A DNA stretch of 64,000 nucleotides from Spirochaetia bacterium (GTDB taxonomy: Bacteria > Spirochaetota > Spirochaetia > Treponematales > Rectinemataceae), in NCBI GenBank assembly GCA_029975555.1, contig JARKOY010000173.1, positions 101,831 to 165,830 of the forward strand, given 5' to 3'. The notes beneath the pieces were generated by a model. It was not told the DNA's origin. It worked only from the letters and a program-made list of their open reading frames with translations, and did not search any database. The position numbers and the translations under genes were made by a program. Of this stretch, positions 17,229 through 27,102 are shown one piece after another (positions within the stretch are counted from its first letter, which is position 1; each line of letters opens with the position of its first letter).

Positions 17229-17911
17229 AACGAACACAACTCGCGATCATGGCGTGGCTCGTCGTCGGTCTTGTGGCTGCGACGAGACCATGGGCGCAGG
17301 AGATGCTGACGGCAGACCAGTTCTTTGCCCGGCTCGCCGAAAAATATGCTTCAGTGTCCGATTATGCGGCAGATGTGCAGATCACCGCCGGCCACCAGCC
17401 CATGAGGGGCAGCCTTCTGTTTAAATCGCCGACCCTCCTGCGCATCGACTTTTCTCAGCCTGCCGACCAGGTCATTGTATTCGACGGCAAGACGCTCCTC
17501 GTCTATCTTCCTCAATACAGAGCAGTGCTCCGCCAGGATGCGGGCGATCAGGGCGTCTCCATGGGGAGTGCGACGCTGGCATCTAAAGAGGGGCTGTCGC
17601 TGCTCCGGCGCAACTACACCATAGGTTGGGAGCACAGCCCAAACCAAGAACCCATCGACCCAGGTTCGGATGAGCAGGTATACCGCCTGATGCTGTCCAG
17701 AAAAAGCGTGTCCGAGGGGTACAAGAACATCAGGCTCTCGGTGAGTCCTGGCACGATGCTGATCCGCAGGCTGGAGGGATGGACCGTCTCGAACGACAAG
17801 ATTGTCTTCGATTTTCAGAATATCAGGGTGAACCAGGGGATCAGTGCGGACAAGTTTGCCTACGATGCACCTGCAAGCGCGAATGTGTACAATAATTTTC
17901 TGTTCCAGTAA
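17225..17911 (+). CDS. lolA: LolA-like outer-membrane lipoprotein carrier
   Basis: Periplasmic chaperone that ferries lipoproteins from the inner to the outer membrane, 228 residues, starting at a GTG that overlaps the pfp stop. A signal peptide (hydrophobic about residues 7-22, cleavage after WAQ) precedes the LolA fold: [63 protein letters not shown]. Sequence similarity in this family is low, so the call rests on the strand pattern, length and the neighbouring rodZ. The many predicted lipoproteins in this window fit a need for it. Confidence 0.8.
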   Translation: MKRTQLAIMAWLVVGLVAATRPWAQEMLTADQFFARLAEKYASVSDYAADVQITAGHQPMRGSLLFKSPTLLRIDFSQPADQVIVFDGKTLLVYLPQYRAVLRQDAGDQGVSMGSATLASKEGLSLLRRNYTIGWEHSPNQEPIDPGSDEQVYRLMLSRKSVSEGYKNIRLSVSPGTMLIRRLEGWTVSNDKIVFDFQNIRVNQGISADKFAYDAPASANVYNNFLFQ

Positions 17912-17935
17912 GGAAAAGGGTAGGCGCAGGGGGCG

Positions 17936-19384
17936 ATGATGGGAAAGGTTGGCGGCATATTCCGGGATGCTCGTCTGGGAAAAGGCCTCACGTTGGAGCA
18001 GGTCTCGGATGAGACGAACATCAGCAGGCGCTTTCTTCAGGGCATCGAAACCGACAATTTCGAAGGCTTCCCCGGCGAAGTGTACATCCTCGGCTTTCTG
18101 AGGAACTACGCTGAATTCCTCGGCCTCGACGCAGCCCGAATCGTAGAGCTCTACCGGAAGAGCGATGCGGAATCCGAACAAGCTTCTGGGAAGCCTCTTT
18201 CTGCTGGCGCTGGCGGATCGGACCTTGGCGAAAAGGATGAGGAGGCACCTGTTCCGGAACCTCTCCCCTCGCCTGCGCTCGAAACGACAGAAAAAAGCCA
18301 CAAGGAAGAGGCTCCGGCGCAGCCAGGGGCCCAAGAACCTTCGCTTTTCTCCGAGACGGAAGAGCAAGAGAGCCCCCACGCCGCGCCCTCTGACTCGTCG
18401 AAAAAAAGGAAGACCTCGGCGAACAGAAAGCCGCGGGTAAAGGCCGAGCCTCACGAAGATAAGAGAAAAGACCAAGGCGAGCCCCAAGAGAGCACCATCA
18501 AAGAACCTTCACCTCCGACGCAGACTCGGCAGACCCCCGAGCCTCCTTCTTCCCCCGTCCACAGAATCGCCTTCGTCCAGACCGGAAGATTGCTGCTCTT
18601 CTTTCTCCTTGGCCTTGTGCTCCTGATCGCTGCAATCAGCATCATCCCTACGCTCAAGTTGCCTTCCGGGACAAGCCGCGCTCCGTCGGAGTACCGGGCA
18701 GAGGGCTTGCCGTTCGAGCAGCGCCTGTATCCTCAGGATAAAGTCTACCTGCCTTTGGGAGACGACTTCATATCGATCACTCTCAAGAGCATCAAGGACA
18801 AGGTCACCTTTGACACTCCTTATGGGGCTCTGACCACTGGGTTGAATGAGGATGCCGTGATAACCCCTTCGGCCGACCACGAACGGCTCGTCGCCACCGT
18901 GACGGACTATTCTCCGAACGAACCTAAGAACGGCGCCTTGGTGCACTTCGACGTCAAAGAAGCGCTCTCTCAGGCCGAATCTTCTGGCGATATCACCGTG
19001 CCGGGAGGAACCAGCCAGGCCGCCGCACCGCAGACCGCGCAGGGACAGCAGACGCCGCCCGTAGTGCTCTTCAGAAGCCCTGGGGGACCTCATCCATTCT
19101 ATGTCAACGTCAGTTTTATGTCGCCGGTGTTGTTCCGCTATGAAGCCGACAGAAAAGAGTGGGTGGAAAAATATTACCGGAAGGGGGAGTCTATCACCAT
19201 CAACGCTTCAAACAGCATCACCTTCTGGACGGCGAACGCACAGGCGGTAAAGGTGAACGTCTTTCAATCCGCAGGCAAATCCACGGAGCTGGTGATGGGC
19301 GGTCCCGGAGAAATCGCCGTGCAGCGCCTGTCGTGGTCGAACGCACAAGGCGGCTGGGCAATGGTCGCTGCGCCTCTGGACTGA
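17936..19384 (+). CDS. RodZ-like helix-turn-helix membrane protein
   Basis: 482 residues. The N-terminal Cro/Xre-type HTH of the RodZ kind (residues 1-75: LTLEQVSDETNISRRFLQGI) is followed by a charged low-complexity cytoplasmic linker rich in Glu, Lys and Pro (about 80-210), one transmembrane segment (LLLFFLLGLVLLIAAISI) and a C-terminal periplasmic beta domain like DUF4115. RodZ links MreB to the elongation machinery. The linker and C-terminal part are much longer than in E. coli RodZ. It starts 24 bases after lolA; ATG 17939 is an equally possible start. Confidence 0.78.
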   Translation: MMGKVGGIFRDARLGKGLTLEQVSDETNISRRFLQGIETDNFEGFPGEVYILGFLRNYAEFLGLDAARIVELYRKSDAESEQASGKPLSAGAGGSDLGEKDEEAPVPEPLPSPALETTEKSHKEEAPAQPGAQEPSLFSETEEQESPHAAPSDSSKKRKTSANRKPRVKAEPHEDKRKDQGEPQESTIKEPSPPTQTRQTPEPPSSPVHRIAFVQTGRLLLFFLLGLVLLIAAISIIPTLKLPSGTSRAPSEYRAEGLPFEQRLYPQDKVYLPLGDDFISITLKSIKDKVTFDTPYGALTTGLNEDAVITPSADHERLVATVTDYSPNEPKNGALVHFDVKEALSQAESSGDITVPGGTSQAAAPQTAQGQQTPPVVLFRSPGGPHPFYVNVSFMSPVLFRYEADRKEWVEKYYRKGESITINASNSITFWTANAQAVKVNVFQSAGKSTELVMGGPGEIAVQRLSWSNAQGGWAMVAAPLD

Positions 19385-19447
19385 TTAGGCCACAGGACAG
19401 CGCTGCGCCACTCCTTGAACGCGAAGCTCAGCAAACAAGGATTTTCT

Positions 19448-20782
19448 ATGCCCACATTCTACATCGATCAACACGGCTGCGCCAAAAATCAGGTGGACGG
19501 CGAGGAGATCAGCGCTCGCCTCATCGACGCAGGATTTTCCGCCGCAAGCTCCCCAGAAGACGCCGATGTCATCATCGTCAACACGTGCGGCTTCATCGAA
19601 GAGGCGAAAAAAGAATCGATCGGGGCCATCGTCGACCTCAAAAGGCGCTGGCCGGAGAAAAAAGTGATTGCGGCAGGCTGCCTCTCTCAGCGCTATTCCG
19701 AGGCGCTCTTCAGCGATCTACCGGAGGCGGACGGCGTGTTCGGCAACGGCGATCTGTCGCTGATACCGGAGGCAGTCGAAAAAATCGCGCATGGTGCCGG
19801 GCGAATACTCCTCGCGCCACCTCAGCAGAGGGTCATGCCCCCTTCCTATTATCCACGCAGGATATTCTTCGACTATCCTGGCACAGCACACATAAAAATC
19901 ACGGAGGGCTGCTCGAACCACTGCAGCTACTGCGCAATCCCCCTCATACGCGGCGAATTGCGCTCGAGGGACCGCAAGGATATTGTGGCCGAAGCGAGGG
20001 CCCTGATCGACAAGGGAATCTACGAGCTTGTCCTCGTAGGACAGGACCTCGGCAACTACGGCAAGGACATTGCAGGGCGATGTATGCTCCCCGAGCTGTT
20101 GAGCTCTCTCGCAGAAATCCACGAGAACTTCCGCCTGCGCGTGCTCTACATCCATCCCGATCACTTCCCCTACGAAATACTGCCGATCATCAAGGCCGAC
20201 AGCCGCTTTGCCCCCTACTTCGACCTGCCCTTCCAGCATGCCTCTCGCGCCGTGCTTCAGCGCATGAACCGGCAGGGTTCGGCAGAGCGCTACCTCGAAC
20301 TGATTCAGCGGATACGGGCGGAACTGCCCATGTCTATGATCCGGTCCACCTTCCTCGTCGGCTTTCCAGGAGAGACGGAGGCCGACTTTGCCGCACTCTT
20401 GGACTTTCAGAGCGCGGCCCAGCTCGATTGGCTCGGCACATTTGCGTATTCGCGCGAAGAGAATACTCCCGCCTACAGTATGAAGAATCGGGTGCCCAAG
20501 GCCGTCGCCCAAAAGAGAAAGACCCTCGTCGAAGAGGCGCAGGTAGCGATCACCGCCGCGAGGCTCAAGCGCTTTGTCGGCACACACGACCATTTCATCG
20601 TCGAAGAGAGCTTCGACCACGACGAGCTCAGCATCGGACGGGGCTGGATGCAGGCGCCGGAGGTGGACGGCGTCACCCTCATCGACGCTGCGCTGAAGCC
20701 GGGTTCTGTCGTGGAGGCCCGCATAACTTCCGTCAACGGAGTCGATTTTGGCGCGACTTTAGAGTATACTCCAGCACCATGA
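19448..20782 (+). CDS. rimO: Ribosomal protein S12 methylthiotransferase RimO
   Basis: Radical SAM enzyme that methylthiolates an aspartate of ribosomal protein S12; 444 residues. The N-terminal UPF0004 domain has the auxiliary-cluster cysteines in GCAKNQVDGE and NTCGFIEEAKKESI, the latter typical of RimO rather than MiaB. The radical SAM cysteines C155, C159 and C162 lie in GCSNHCSYCAIPLIRGELRSR, and a TRAM domain closes the protein. I chose the ATG at 19448 (AAGGAT upstream) because homology begins at MPTFYIDQHG; an in-frame ATG at 19415 is less likely. It overlaps pcrA by 4 bases. Confidence 0.9.
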   Translation: MPTFYIDQHGCAKNQVDGEEISARLIDAGFSAASSPEDADVIIVNTCGFIEEAKKESIGAIVDLKRRWPEKKVIAAGCLSQRYSEALFSDLPEADGVFGNGDLSLIPEAVEKIAHGAGRILLAPPQQRVMPPSYYPRRIFFDYPGTAHIKITEGCSNHCSYCAIPLIRGELRSRDRKDIVAEARALIDKGIYELVLVGQDLGNYGKDIAGRCMLPELLSSLAEIHENFRLRVLYIHPDHFPYEILPIIKADSRFAPYFDLPFQHASRAVLQRMNRQGSAERYLELIQRIRAELPMSMIRSTFLVGFPGETEADFAALLDFQSAAQLDWLGTFAYSREENTPAYSMKNRVPKAVAQKRKTLVEEAQVAITAARLKRFVGTHDHFIVEESFDHDELSIGRGWMQAPEVDGVTLIDAALKPGSVVEARITSVNGVDFGATLEYTPAP

Positions 20783-22956
20783 CATTCGGTCAAAGACCTG
20801 CGTATCTTCAGGGGCTCAATCCGGAACAGCTCGAAGCGGTCTGCTACGATGGCACGCGTCTGCTCATCCTCGCTGGCGCAGGCACAGGCAAGACGAGAGT
20901 CATCACGACGAAGATCGCCTACCTCGTACGAGAAAAGCACATCCCGCCGGAATCGATCCTCGCGGTGACCTTCACGAACAAGGCCGCGAACGAGATGCGC
21001 GAGCGTGCCATGGACATAGAACCTTCCTGCGAGCGGGCCGTCATCCGGACATTTCATTCCTTCGGCGCCTGGTTTCTGCGGCGCAATGCACAGCTCTTTG
21101 GCCTAAAGCGTGAGTTCACCATCTACGACGACGAGGATTCCGCAGAACTTGTGCACTCCATCTTCCCGACATTCTCGAAGAGGGACTGCAGCGACTACGC
21201 CTTTCTGATCGCAAAGGCGAAGGACTATGGGCTGTCTCCGGATGCCCCGAACCTCGGCTTCATAAGCCGGCACCCCGAATTCCGGCGCATCTACGCGGCG
21301 TACGAAGAACGGCTTCGGGCCACCGGCAACGTCGATTTCGGCGATCTTATCCTGATGCCCGCGCAGTTCCTCGAGAAGGACGACGCAGTGCGCTCTCGCA
21401 CGCGGCAGCGCTTCCGCGTCATCCTTGTCGACGAATACCAAGATTCGAACGTCGCCCAGTTCAGGCTCCTGCAGCAGCTCGCGGGCGCCGAGACCATGCT
21501 CTGCGTCGTCGGCGACGACGACCAGTCGATCTACCGTTTTCGGGGGGCCGAGGTTCGGAACATCCTCAATTTTCAAACCGTATTTCCAGAGACAAAACTG
21601 ATCAAGCTTGAACGCAATTATAGATCACATCAGAAGATACTAGATTTAGCCCACAGCATCGTCGAGCACAACGCCTCGAGGCTCGGAAAGAAACTTCTGG
21701 CCACGCGCACAGGAGGTACAAAACCGAAACTCGCCATCCTCGACGACCAGGATCAGGAAATCGAATACTGCGCATATATCGTCCAGCAACACCTGAGGGA
21801 CGGAGGCCGTTGGCGGGACATCGCCATTCTGTACCGGACAAATGCGCAGTCGCTCGGCTTTGAGCGCCTTTTCCCTCGTTACGACATTCCATACAGGATC
21901 GTCGGCGCCCTCCGCTTTTACGAACGCGAAGAGGTCAAGGATATGCTTGCGTTCCTGGCCTTCCTCGCCAACCCGAGAGATGAGATATCCTTCAAGCGCA
22001 TCGTGAACAAGCCTTCAAGGGGAATCGGGGCCGCCTCCATCGAGAAAATCGTCGCTTCGGCGCTCCAGACAGGCTCTGATCTGCTGGGAGCCTCGAAGAA
22101 AGTGCTCCGGGACATCCACGGAAAAGGAAAAGATGGCCTCAGGCAGTTCATTGCGCTCATCGACGAGGCGCGGACCTCGCTCGAGAGAGGAACGAGCGAT
22201 GAAGGGCGCACGCTCGGCACCCTCGTCGCCGACTTCGCCCAAAATAGCGGCCTCATTGATTTCTACCGTGGCAAGGACAAAATTGCCGGCACACAAAAAG
22301 AAGAAAACATTGAAGAGCTCATCAACGCCGCCTCAGATTCTCCGCTCTCCGAAGACGGGCTTTTGGAATTTCTGGACTCGGTGATGCTCGACCAATCCCG
22401 GCAGGCCAACGATACGAATGCCGATGCGGTGACCCTGATCACGATGCACAACACCAAAGGCCTCGAGTTTCCCACCGTGATCGTCACCGGACTTGAACAG
22501 GGCCTCTTCCCGCGGAACGACGAAGAGGGTGAAGACCTCGAAGAACAGAGGCGCCTCTTCTACGTCGCAGTGACGCGCGCCAAAGACCAGCTCTACCTGA
22601 CGGCCTGCCGCTGGCGCCGACTCCACGGCAAGCTGTTCGAGACCATGCCCAGCCGCTTCCTCACGGAGATCGACCCCGAGCTGTACGAACTGTGGGGAGC
22701 CTCCAGGTGGCCGCCGCAGCCCACCTATCGCCATGCGGATTCCCGAAGCGCGGCCGGCGGCACCGAAGGGGCCGCGACAAAGGCCGAATGGGCGCCCGGG
22801 ATGACAGTCTACCACGACGAATACGGCAACGGGACTATCATCAAGGTGACGACCTCGCAGAGCGCGGGTCCTCTCGTCGTGGTGAAGTTCGATAGCGGAA
22901 AGGTGGCGCAATTTTTTCCAAAGTATACCAAGAAGTTGGAAAGAGTTGAGCACTGA
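20779..22956 (+). CDS. pcrA: UvrD/PcrA-type superfamily 1 DNA helicase
   Basis: 3'-5' DNA helicase for repair and replication-fork maintenance, 725 residues. Walker A is AGAGTGKT (32-39), then TFTNKAANEMRER (motif Ia), VDEYQDSN (motif II), GDDDQSIYRFRGA (motif III), LERNYRS (motif IV), TMHNTKGLEFPTV (motif V) and VAVTRAKDQLYL (motif VI). A Tudor-like C-terminal domain (residues about 670-725, VYHDEYGNGTII) matches PcrA, which uses it to bind RNA polymerase. The start is the ATG at 20779 overlapping the rimO stop (ATGA). Confidence 0.93.
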   Translation: MTFGQRPAYLQGLNPEQLEAVCYDGTRLLILAGAGTGKTRVITTKIAYLVREKHIPPESILAVTFTNKAANEMRERAMDIEPSCERAVIRTFHSFGAWFLRRNAQLFGLKREFTIYDDEDSAELVHSIFPTFSKRDCSDYAFLIAKAKDYGLSPDAPNLGFISRHPEFRRIYAAYEERLRATGNVDFGDLILMPAQFLEKDDAVRSRTRQRFRVILVDEYQDSNVAQFRLLQQLAGAETMLCVVGDDDQSIYRFRGAEVRNILNFQTVFPETKLIKLERNYRSHQKILDLAHSIVEHNASRLGKKLLATRTGGTKPKLAILDDQDQEIEYCAYIVQQHLRDGGRWRDIAILYRTNAQSLGFERLFPRYDIPYRIVGALRFYEREEVKDMLAFLAFLANPRDEISFKRIVNKPSRGIGAASIEKIVASALQTGSDLLGASKKVLRDIHGKGKDGLRQFIALIDEARTSLERGTSDEGRTLGTLVADFAQNSGLIDFYRGKDKIAGTQKEENIEELINAASDSPLSEDGLLEFLDSVMLDQSRQANDTNADAVTLITMHNTKGLEFPTVIVTGLEQGLFPRNDEEGEDLEEQRRLFYVAVTRAKDQLYLTACRWRRLHGKLFETMPSRFLTEIDPELYELWGASRWPPQPTYRHADSRSAAGGTEGAATKAEWAPGMTVYHDEYGNGTIIKVTTSQSAGPLVVVKFDSGKVAQFFPKYTKKLERVEH

Positions 22957-22968
22957 CCGTATGGCGCC

Positions 22969-23928
22969 TCAGGGTTCAGCGGCGACCTTTCTCTGGGAAG
23001 CGTAACTCTTGAGGTTCAGTACAATGACGCCTGCGAGGATGAGGCTGCCGCCGAGGATGCGCCTGCCCGTCATGAGCTCGCCGAACAACATCGTCGAGAA
23101 AATATTGGTGCACACAGGCTCTACCGTGCTGATTATGGAAGTATCCCGCGCCCCGATGCGCTGCATCGCCACAAACAGTGTGACGATGGGGAGGACGGTC
23201 GCAAGGAGGGCGATGCAGAACAAAAGTATAACCTGCCGAAGAGAGGCTGGCACGATGAAGGTCCCGCCTCCTATCGAGATACACAGGTATACCAATGCCG
23301 CGGCGGTCATGATCACTGCGGTGGCCCACAAGGAGTCGACGTGGCGCAAGATGTTCTCTCCCGCCACAAGGTACAGCGCGTAGGAAATCGCGACCACGAT
23401 TCCCAGCGCCATACCAACAACGGGGTATGAACCCGCTTGCCAGAACGTGAGCACAGAGCCAGCAAGCGAGAGAAGAAGCGCAAAGGACTGAACTCGGCCA
23501 GGCTTTTGGCGCTTGAGCAGAAAACTGATGAGAAAGACGAAGGACGGATAGAGATACAGAAGGAGACTTGTAATCCCTGGATCCAGAATCTTCACTGTGA
23601 GAAAGAAGAGGCCGGCCTGCGGCGAAAAACCCAAAAGTCCGAGCAAAAAAACGCGAAAAAACCTTGCACGCGCCGTCGAATCATGCGCCGTCCTTCCTGC
23701 TCCTCCGAGCTGCGCGCAAGGTTTTTGAACGCGCCCCCGGATACATACGACGATCCAAAGAAAGGTGGCTGCAATGACAAAACGCCAGGCCAGGGCGCTC
23801 GTCACCGAAAAACCCACTGCGTAGAGCATCTTGGCGAAGATTCCCAGCATAGAAAAGCTGATCGCAGAGATGAGCGCCATAATGAAGCCGAACTGCGCGG
23901 TCCCCGAGCGTTGCATATGATGATTCAT
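22969..23928 (-). CDS. EamA/DMT-superfamily transporter
   Basis: Inner-membrane transporter of the 10-TM drug/metabolite family, 319 residues, with two EamA repeats (about 15-155 and 170-305). The second begins GMALGIVVAISYALYLVAGE and contains the typical EPVCTNIFSTMLFGE ... GGSLILAGVIVL. Members export amino acids or other small metabolites; the substrate cannot be told from sequence. It converges on pcrA with a 12-base gap. Its start lies 9 bases after the stop of the unknown membrane protein upstream on the same strand, so the two are probably co-transcribed. Confidence 0.82.
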   Translation of the reverse strand: MNHHMQRSGTAQFGFIMALISAISFSMLGIFAKMLYAVGFSVTSALAWRFVIAATFLWIVVCIRGRVQKPCAQLGGAGRTAHDSTARARFFRVFLLGLLGFSPQAGLFFLTVKILDPGITSLLLYLYPSFVFLISFLLKRQKPGRVQSFALLLSLAGSVLTFWQAGSYPVVGMALGIVVAISYALYLVAGENILRHVDSLWATAVIMTAAALVYLCISIGGGTFIVPASLRQVILLFCIALLATVLPIVTLFVAMQRIGARDTSIISTVEPVCTNIFSTMLFGELMTGRRILGGSLILAGVIVLNLKSYASQRKVAAEP

Positions 23929-23937
23929 CGAAGCCGC

Positions 23938-25452
23938 CTATACCTTCGCATCGGTGTCGAAGACTGTCTTTTGAGGTGCATAGTCGGCCTCTCGGACGGA
24001 TGCGCGCACCCGCTCCGCCTCCCGTTGGGTGAACTCGACTTCCTTGAACGTCCACGTGCCTTCCGCGCTTATTTCGCCGCCCCCCCAGGCGGCGAGGTGC
24101 CGCACCTCTTCCTGCAGCGCCTCTGGCCTTGAAGGCCTCACTTCCTCAGAAGGCAGGCCAAGCACCCGGGAATCGAAGCTCGCCGGATTGGCGATGACTG
24201 CCGAATAGAGCACTTTTCTCATGTTTTCTCGCTTCAGCGCCTCGTTCTCGCGCGCTAACCGCCAGGAACGGACCAACGGAATGCCGAAAAACAATACGGA
24301 GAAGACCAGGGGAGCCGCACCCAACAGCCAGCCAGCCACCATGGCGGGCTGGACGGCACCCAGCTGAGAAAACAGATACACCGTGTAGGAATAGAGGAAG
24401 GTCAGCCCTCCCCTCAGGCCGACGCCCTGTGCGGTCCTGACCACGACATCCGTGCCGACGTTGACGGCATTCACGAGATAATACGAGCCGAAAAGCAAAT
24501 TTACGATATTGATCCACCGGAATGTGCGGTCCAGCTTCGCATCGTTGGAGGAAAAGCGCTTGAGCCTCTTGAGCGGGAAGCTCGACGCAGCCTGCACCGA
24601 GACATCGGATGCCTTTGCAAGCAGCGATGGGAAAAAGAAATAGAGTGCACCGTTCTCCGAAACTTCGGGAGTCCCCTCGAATTCGACCAAAAACCGCGTG
24701 ATGCGGTCCTGGGCCTCTTCTGGTTTCATCCCGGAGATCGCCATGAACTCTGGCAGCGTGATGACGCCCCTGTGGGTCTGCACAAAGGCGACGAAAGCCT
24801 TCTTCAGCACGGTATTCCACTCAGCGTTCGGGTCTCCATCTCCAAAAACATGCGAAAAAACCGCCTTGTGCAGGGGGTGGCGCTCCCGCTTCATGTAGGA
24901 ATCGCGGTACCGCACATCGGGACCTTTGAGCAGTTCGCTGTAGAACCAGAGGCGGATCATCGAGTCGAAAAGATTGGTGGTCAGCCAGAGCCCGCCGAAT
25001 CCACCCCCTCTCCGGTCGCCGCGATCGCGCGAGCCGCCTCCCTGCTGCAGTGCTATCGAGCCGAAGAACGCAAGGAGTGCGAGCGCGATGAACAAAAAGA
25101 AATAGCCGAAGAGCGTGACCAGTATCCACACCTTGAACAGCGCCTTCCCCGCCGCGGCTGCCCCCTTCGTCACCCCCTTCCACAGCTTGCGCATGAAAGG
25201 TCCAAAACCCCGGTACCGGCTCTTGAGCCCCCGTGGAAATGAATAGAGCACGTCGCCCTTGTCGGACACTTTCAACCTTCCCTGGTATTCGTCCGAAATG
25301 GCGGGCATTTCTGCATTGATCTGTGCAAGAGGCAGCCCCGTCGCGCGGGCGAGGTCTGCGCTGGTCCAGTCTCTGGTCGCCCCGCTCAGGGCGCGCAGCA
25401 GGCGCTCTCTCACCTCGTTTTTGTCGTACTCGAGAATCTTTGGTTCAGCCAT
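23938..25452 (-). CDS. Uncharacterised membrane protein, possible winged-helix N-terminus
   Basis: Not recognised beyond general features; 504 residues. The N-terminal 70 residues (EVRERLLRALSGATRDWTSADLARATGLPLAQI) look like a small winged-helix fold. A hydrophobic stretch (about 107-135) is followed by a Gly/Arg-rich loop. The middle part (about 190-300) resembles a second wHTH-like unit (FVAFVQTHRGVITLPEFMAISG). Two or three TM segments (about 325-410) and a charged C-terminal tail follow. The start is ATG 25452 with AGGAA upstream. It lies between glgA and an EamA transporter on the same strand, which says little about function. Confidence 0.65.
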   Translation of the reverse strand: MAEPKILEYDKNEVRERLLRALSGATRDWTSADLARATGLPLAQINAEMPAISDEYQGRLKVSDKGDVLYSFPRGLKSRYRGFGPFMRKLWKGVTKGAAAAGKALFKVWILVTLFGYFFLFIALALLAFFGSIALQQGGGSRDRGDRRGGGFGGLWLTTNLFDSMIRLWFYSELLKGPDVRYRDSYMKRERHPLHKAVFSHVFGDGDPNAEWNTVLKKAFVAFVQTHRGVITLPEFMAISGMKPEEAQDRITRFLVEFEGTPEVSENGALYFFFPSLLAKASDVSVQAASSFPLKRLKRFSSNDAKLDRTFRWINIVNLLFGSYYLVNAVNVGTDVVVRTAQGVGLRGGLTFLYSYTVYLFSQLGAVQPAMVAGWLLGAAPLVFSVLFFGIPLVRSWRLARENEALKRENMRKVLYSAVIANPASFDSRVLGLPSEEVRPSRPEALQEEVRHLAAWGGGEISAEGTWTFKEVEFTQREAERVRASVREADYAPQKTVFDTDAKV

Positions 25453-25471
25453 CAATAGGTTCCTCTACTAT

Positions 25472-26944
25472 TCACCGCGCCTTCCTTAAAGATAGTGCAT
25501 GCTGGTACAGCCGCACGTATTCCTCTGCCGAACGCGTCCACGAAAAATCCTGTTCCATAGCCCGAAGGCGCATGGTTTGGATGTGGTGGGGTCTGTTGTA
25601 CCACGCCCACATCGCCCATCCTACCGTATCATAGACCGCCTGAGGCGTGAGATCGTCGAACATGAAGCCGGTGCCTTCGCCGAGCTCCTGATTGTAATTC
25701 ACGACGGTATCGGCAAGTCCTCCCGTGCGGTGGACGATCGGCAAGGTCCCATAGACGAGGGAATACATCTGGTTCAACCCACAGGGCTCATAGCGGCTCG
25801 GCATGAGAAAAAAGTCGCTCCCCGCCTCGATGAGGTGAGCGAGCCTCTCGTTATATCCTATCACTCCCTTGAACCGGGGGTATTGGGCCGAGTAGTTCAT
25901 GATCGCCTCTTCGGCCCAGGCATCGCCGGAACCGAGGACCGCCACCTGGACATGGATCGTGTCCAGAATCTTTCTCATGCATCCGTACGTGCGGCCAAAA
26001 ACCTCGGAGATGCCCTTCTGCTCGACTAATCTCGTCACCATGCCGATCAGAGGCACGTCGGGATCGATCGGGAGTCCAAGTTCCTTTTGGAGTGCAGCTT
26101 TGCACGCGGCTTTGCCGCTCAGGTCCTGCGCCGAGTAATGGGCCGGCAGATAGGGATCAGTCTCGGTATTCCAGAGATTCATATCGATGCCGTTGAGGAT
26201 GCCCACGAGGTCCCGGCTGCGCTGACGCAGAAGGCCGTCGAGGCCAAACCCTCCATTGGGCGTCTGTATCTCTCTGGCATAGGTGGGCGAGACCGTCGTA
26301 ATGCACTCCGCCGAGACTATGCCGGCCTTGAGAAAGTTGATGTTGCCGTAGTATTCGAAGCCTGCGCCATAAAAATATTCCCAGCCGAGCCCCAGTTCGG
26401 GAAAATGGTCCCTGCCGTAGATGCCCTGGTATCCGAGGTTGTGGACGGTGAGCACGCCAGCGGTTCCTGAAAATTCAGTATTTTTCTCTAATGTATTGAG
26501 ATAGACTGGCACGAGCGCGGTAGGCCAGTCGTGTGCGTGCATGACGTCGGGTATCCAACCGAGCCCCCTGCAGGCCGCGAAGGCTGCCTTGCTCAGCACG
26601 GCAAAACGCTCTGGGTTGTCCGGAAATTCTTGCGTCGACGTATAGCCGTAGATGCCGTTGCGCCCGTACAGCGGCTCGCAGTCCAAAAAATACACTTTGA
26701 CCGGAGCGCTGGGCATTGTCGTGGCATAAAGGAACGCATGGTGGCGCTCCCTGGCGCTGTCGATCGCCACAAGGCCGTTGGTCCTGCGGAGGCTGTTCTT
26801 CGATATGAAGTAGTAACGCGGAATGAGAACTCTCACGTCGTGGCCCAATTTGGACAATGCTATTGCAAGAGAAGATACTGCATCGCCAAGTCCGCCACTC
26901 TTCGCAAATGGCGTCAACTCGCTGGAAATGAACAGTATTTTCAC
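25472..26944 (-). CDS. glgA: Glycogen synthase (ADP-glucose type)
   Basis: GT5 glycosyltransferase that extends alpha-1,4-glucan from ADP-glucose; 490 residues. The N-terminal ADP-glucose-binding motif is KSGGLGDAVSSL. HNLGYQG, CITTVSPTYAREI and the C-terminal PSRYEPCGLNQMYSLVYGTLPIVHRTGGLADTV complete the GT-B fold with the catalytic E/K region. I use the GTG at 26944, 6 bases after GGGAGG, where homology starts (VKILFISSELTPFAKSGG). No other glycogen gene is in the window. Confidence 0.93.
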   Translation of the reverse strand: MKILFISSELTPFAKSGGLGDAVSSLAIALSKLGHDVRVLIPRYYFISKNSLRRTNGLVAIDSARERHHAFLYATTMPSAPVKVYFLDCEPLYGRNGIYGYTSTQEFPDNPERFAVLSKAAFAACRGLGWIPDVMHAHDWPTALVPVYLNTLEKNTEFSGTAGVLTVHNLGYQGIYGRDHFPELGLGWEYFYGAGFEYYGNINFLKAGIVSAECITTVSPTYAREIQTPNGGFGLDGLLRQRSRDLVGILNGIDMNLWNTETDPYLPAHYSAQDLSGKAACKAALQKELGLPIDPDVPLIGMVTRLVEQKGISEVFGRTYGCMRKILDTIHVQVAVLGSGDAWAEEAIMNYSAQYPRFKGVIGYNERLAHLIEAGSDFFLMPSRYEPCGLNQMYSLVYGTLPIVHRTGGLADTVVNYNQELGEGTGFMFDDLTPQAVYDTVGWAMWAWYNRPHHIQTMRLRAMEQDFSWTRSAEEYVRLYQHALSLRKAR

Positions 26945-27102
26945 CCGAAGCCTCCCATGCCCCAATCTATCACTCACCCATTATATGCTGTACGGCGAAG
27001 ATTCTGCAATGCGTACAGATTCGGGTAAAAGTTCACCAGAGAGACCCGAAATTTTGAAGCAACGTGCGCCGGCGCGTGCGACTCCTTTCGGAGGAGTAAA
27101 GC

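Noticed and set aside
19159..20778. A plus-strand frame open from 19159 that continues in frame into pcrA, suggesting a much larger helicase
   Set aside because: The upstream part lies over rodZ and rimO in another frame, is very Arg-rich and shows no domain; the helicase homology and ATGA overlap place the start at 20779.
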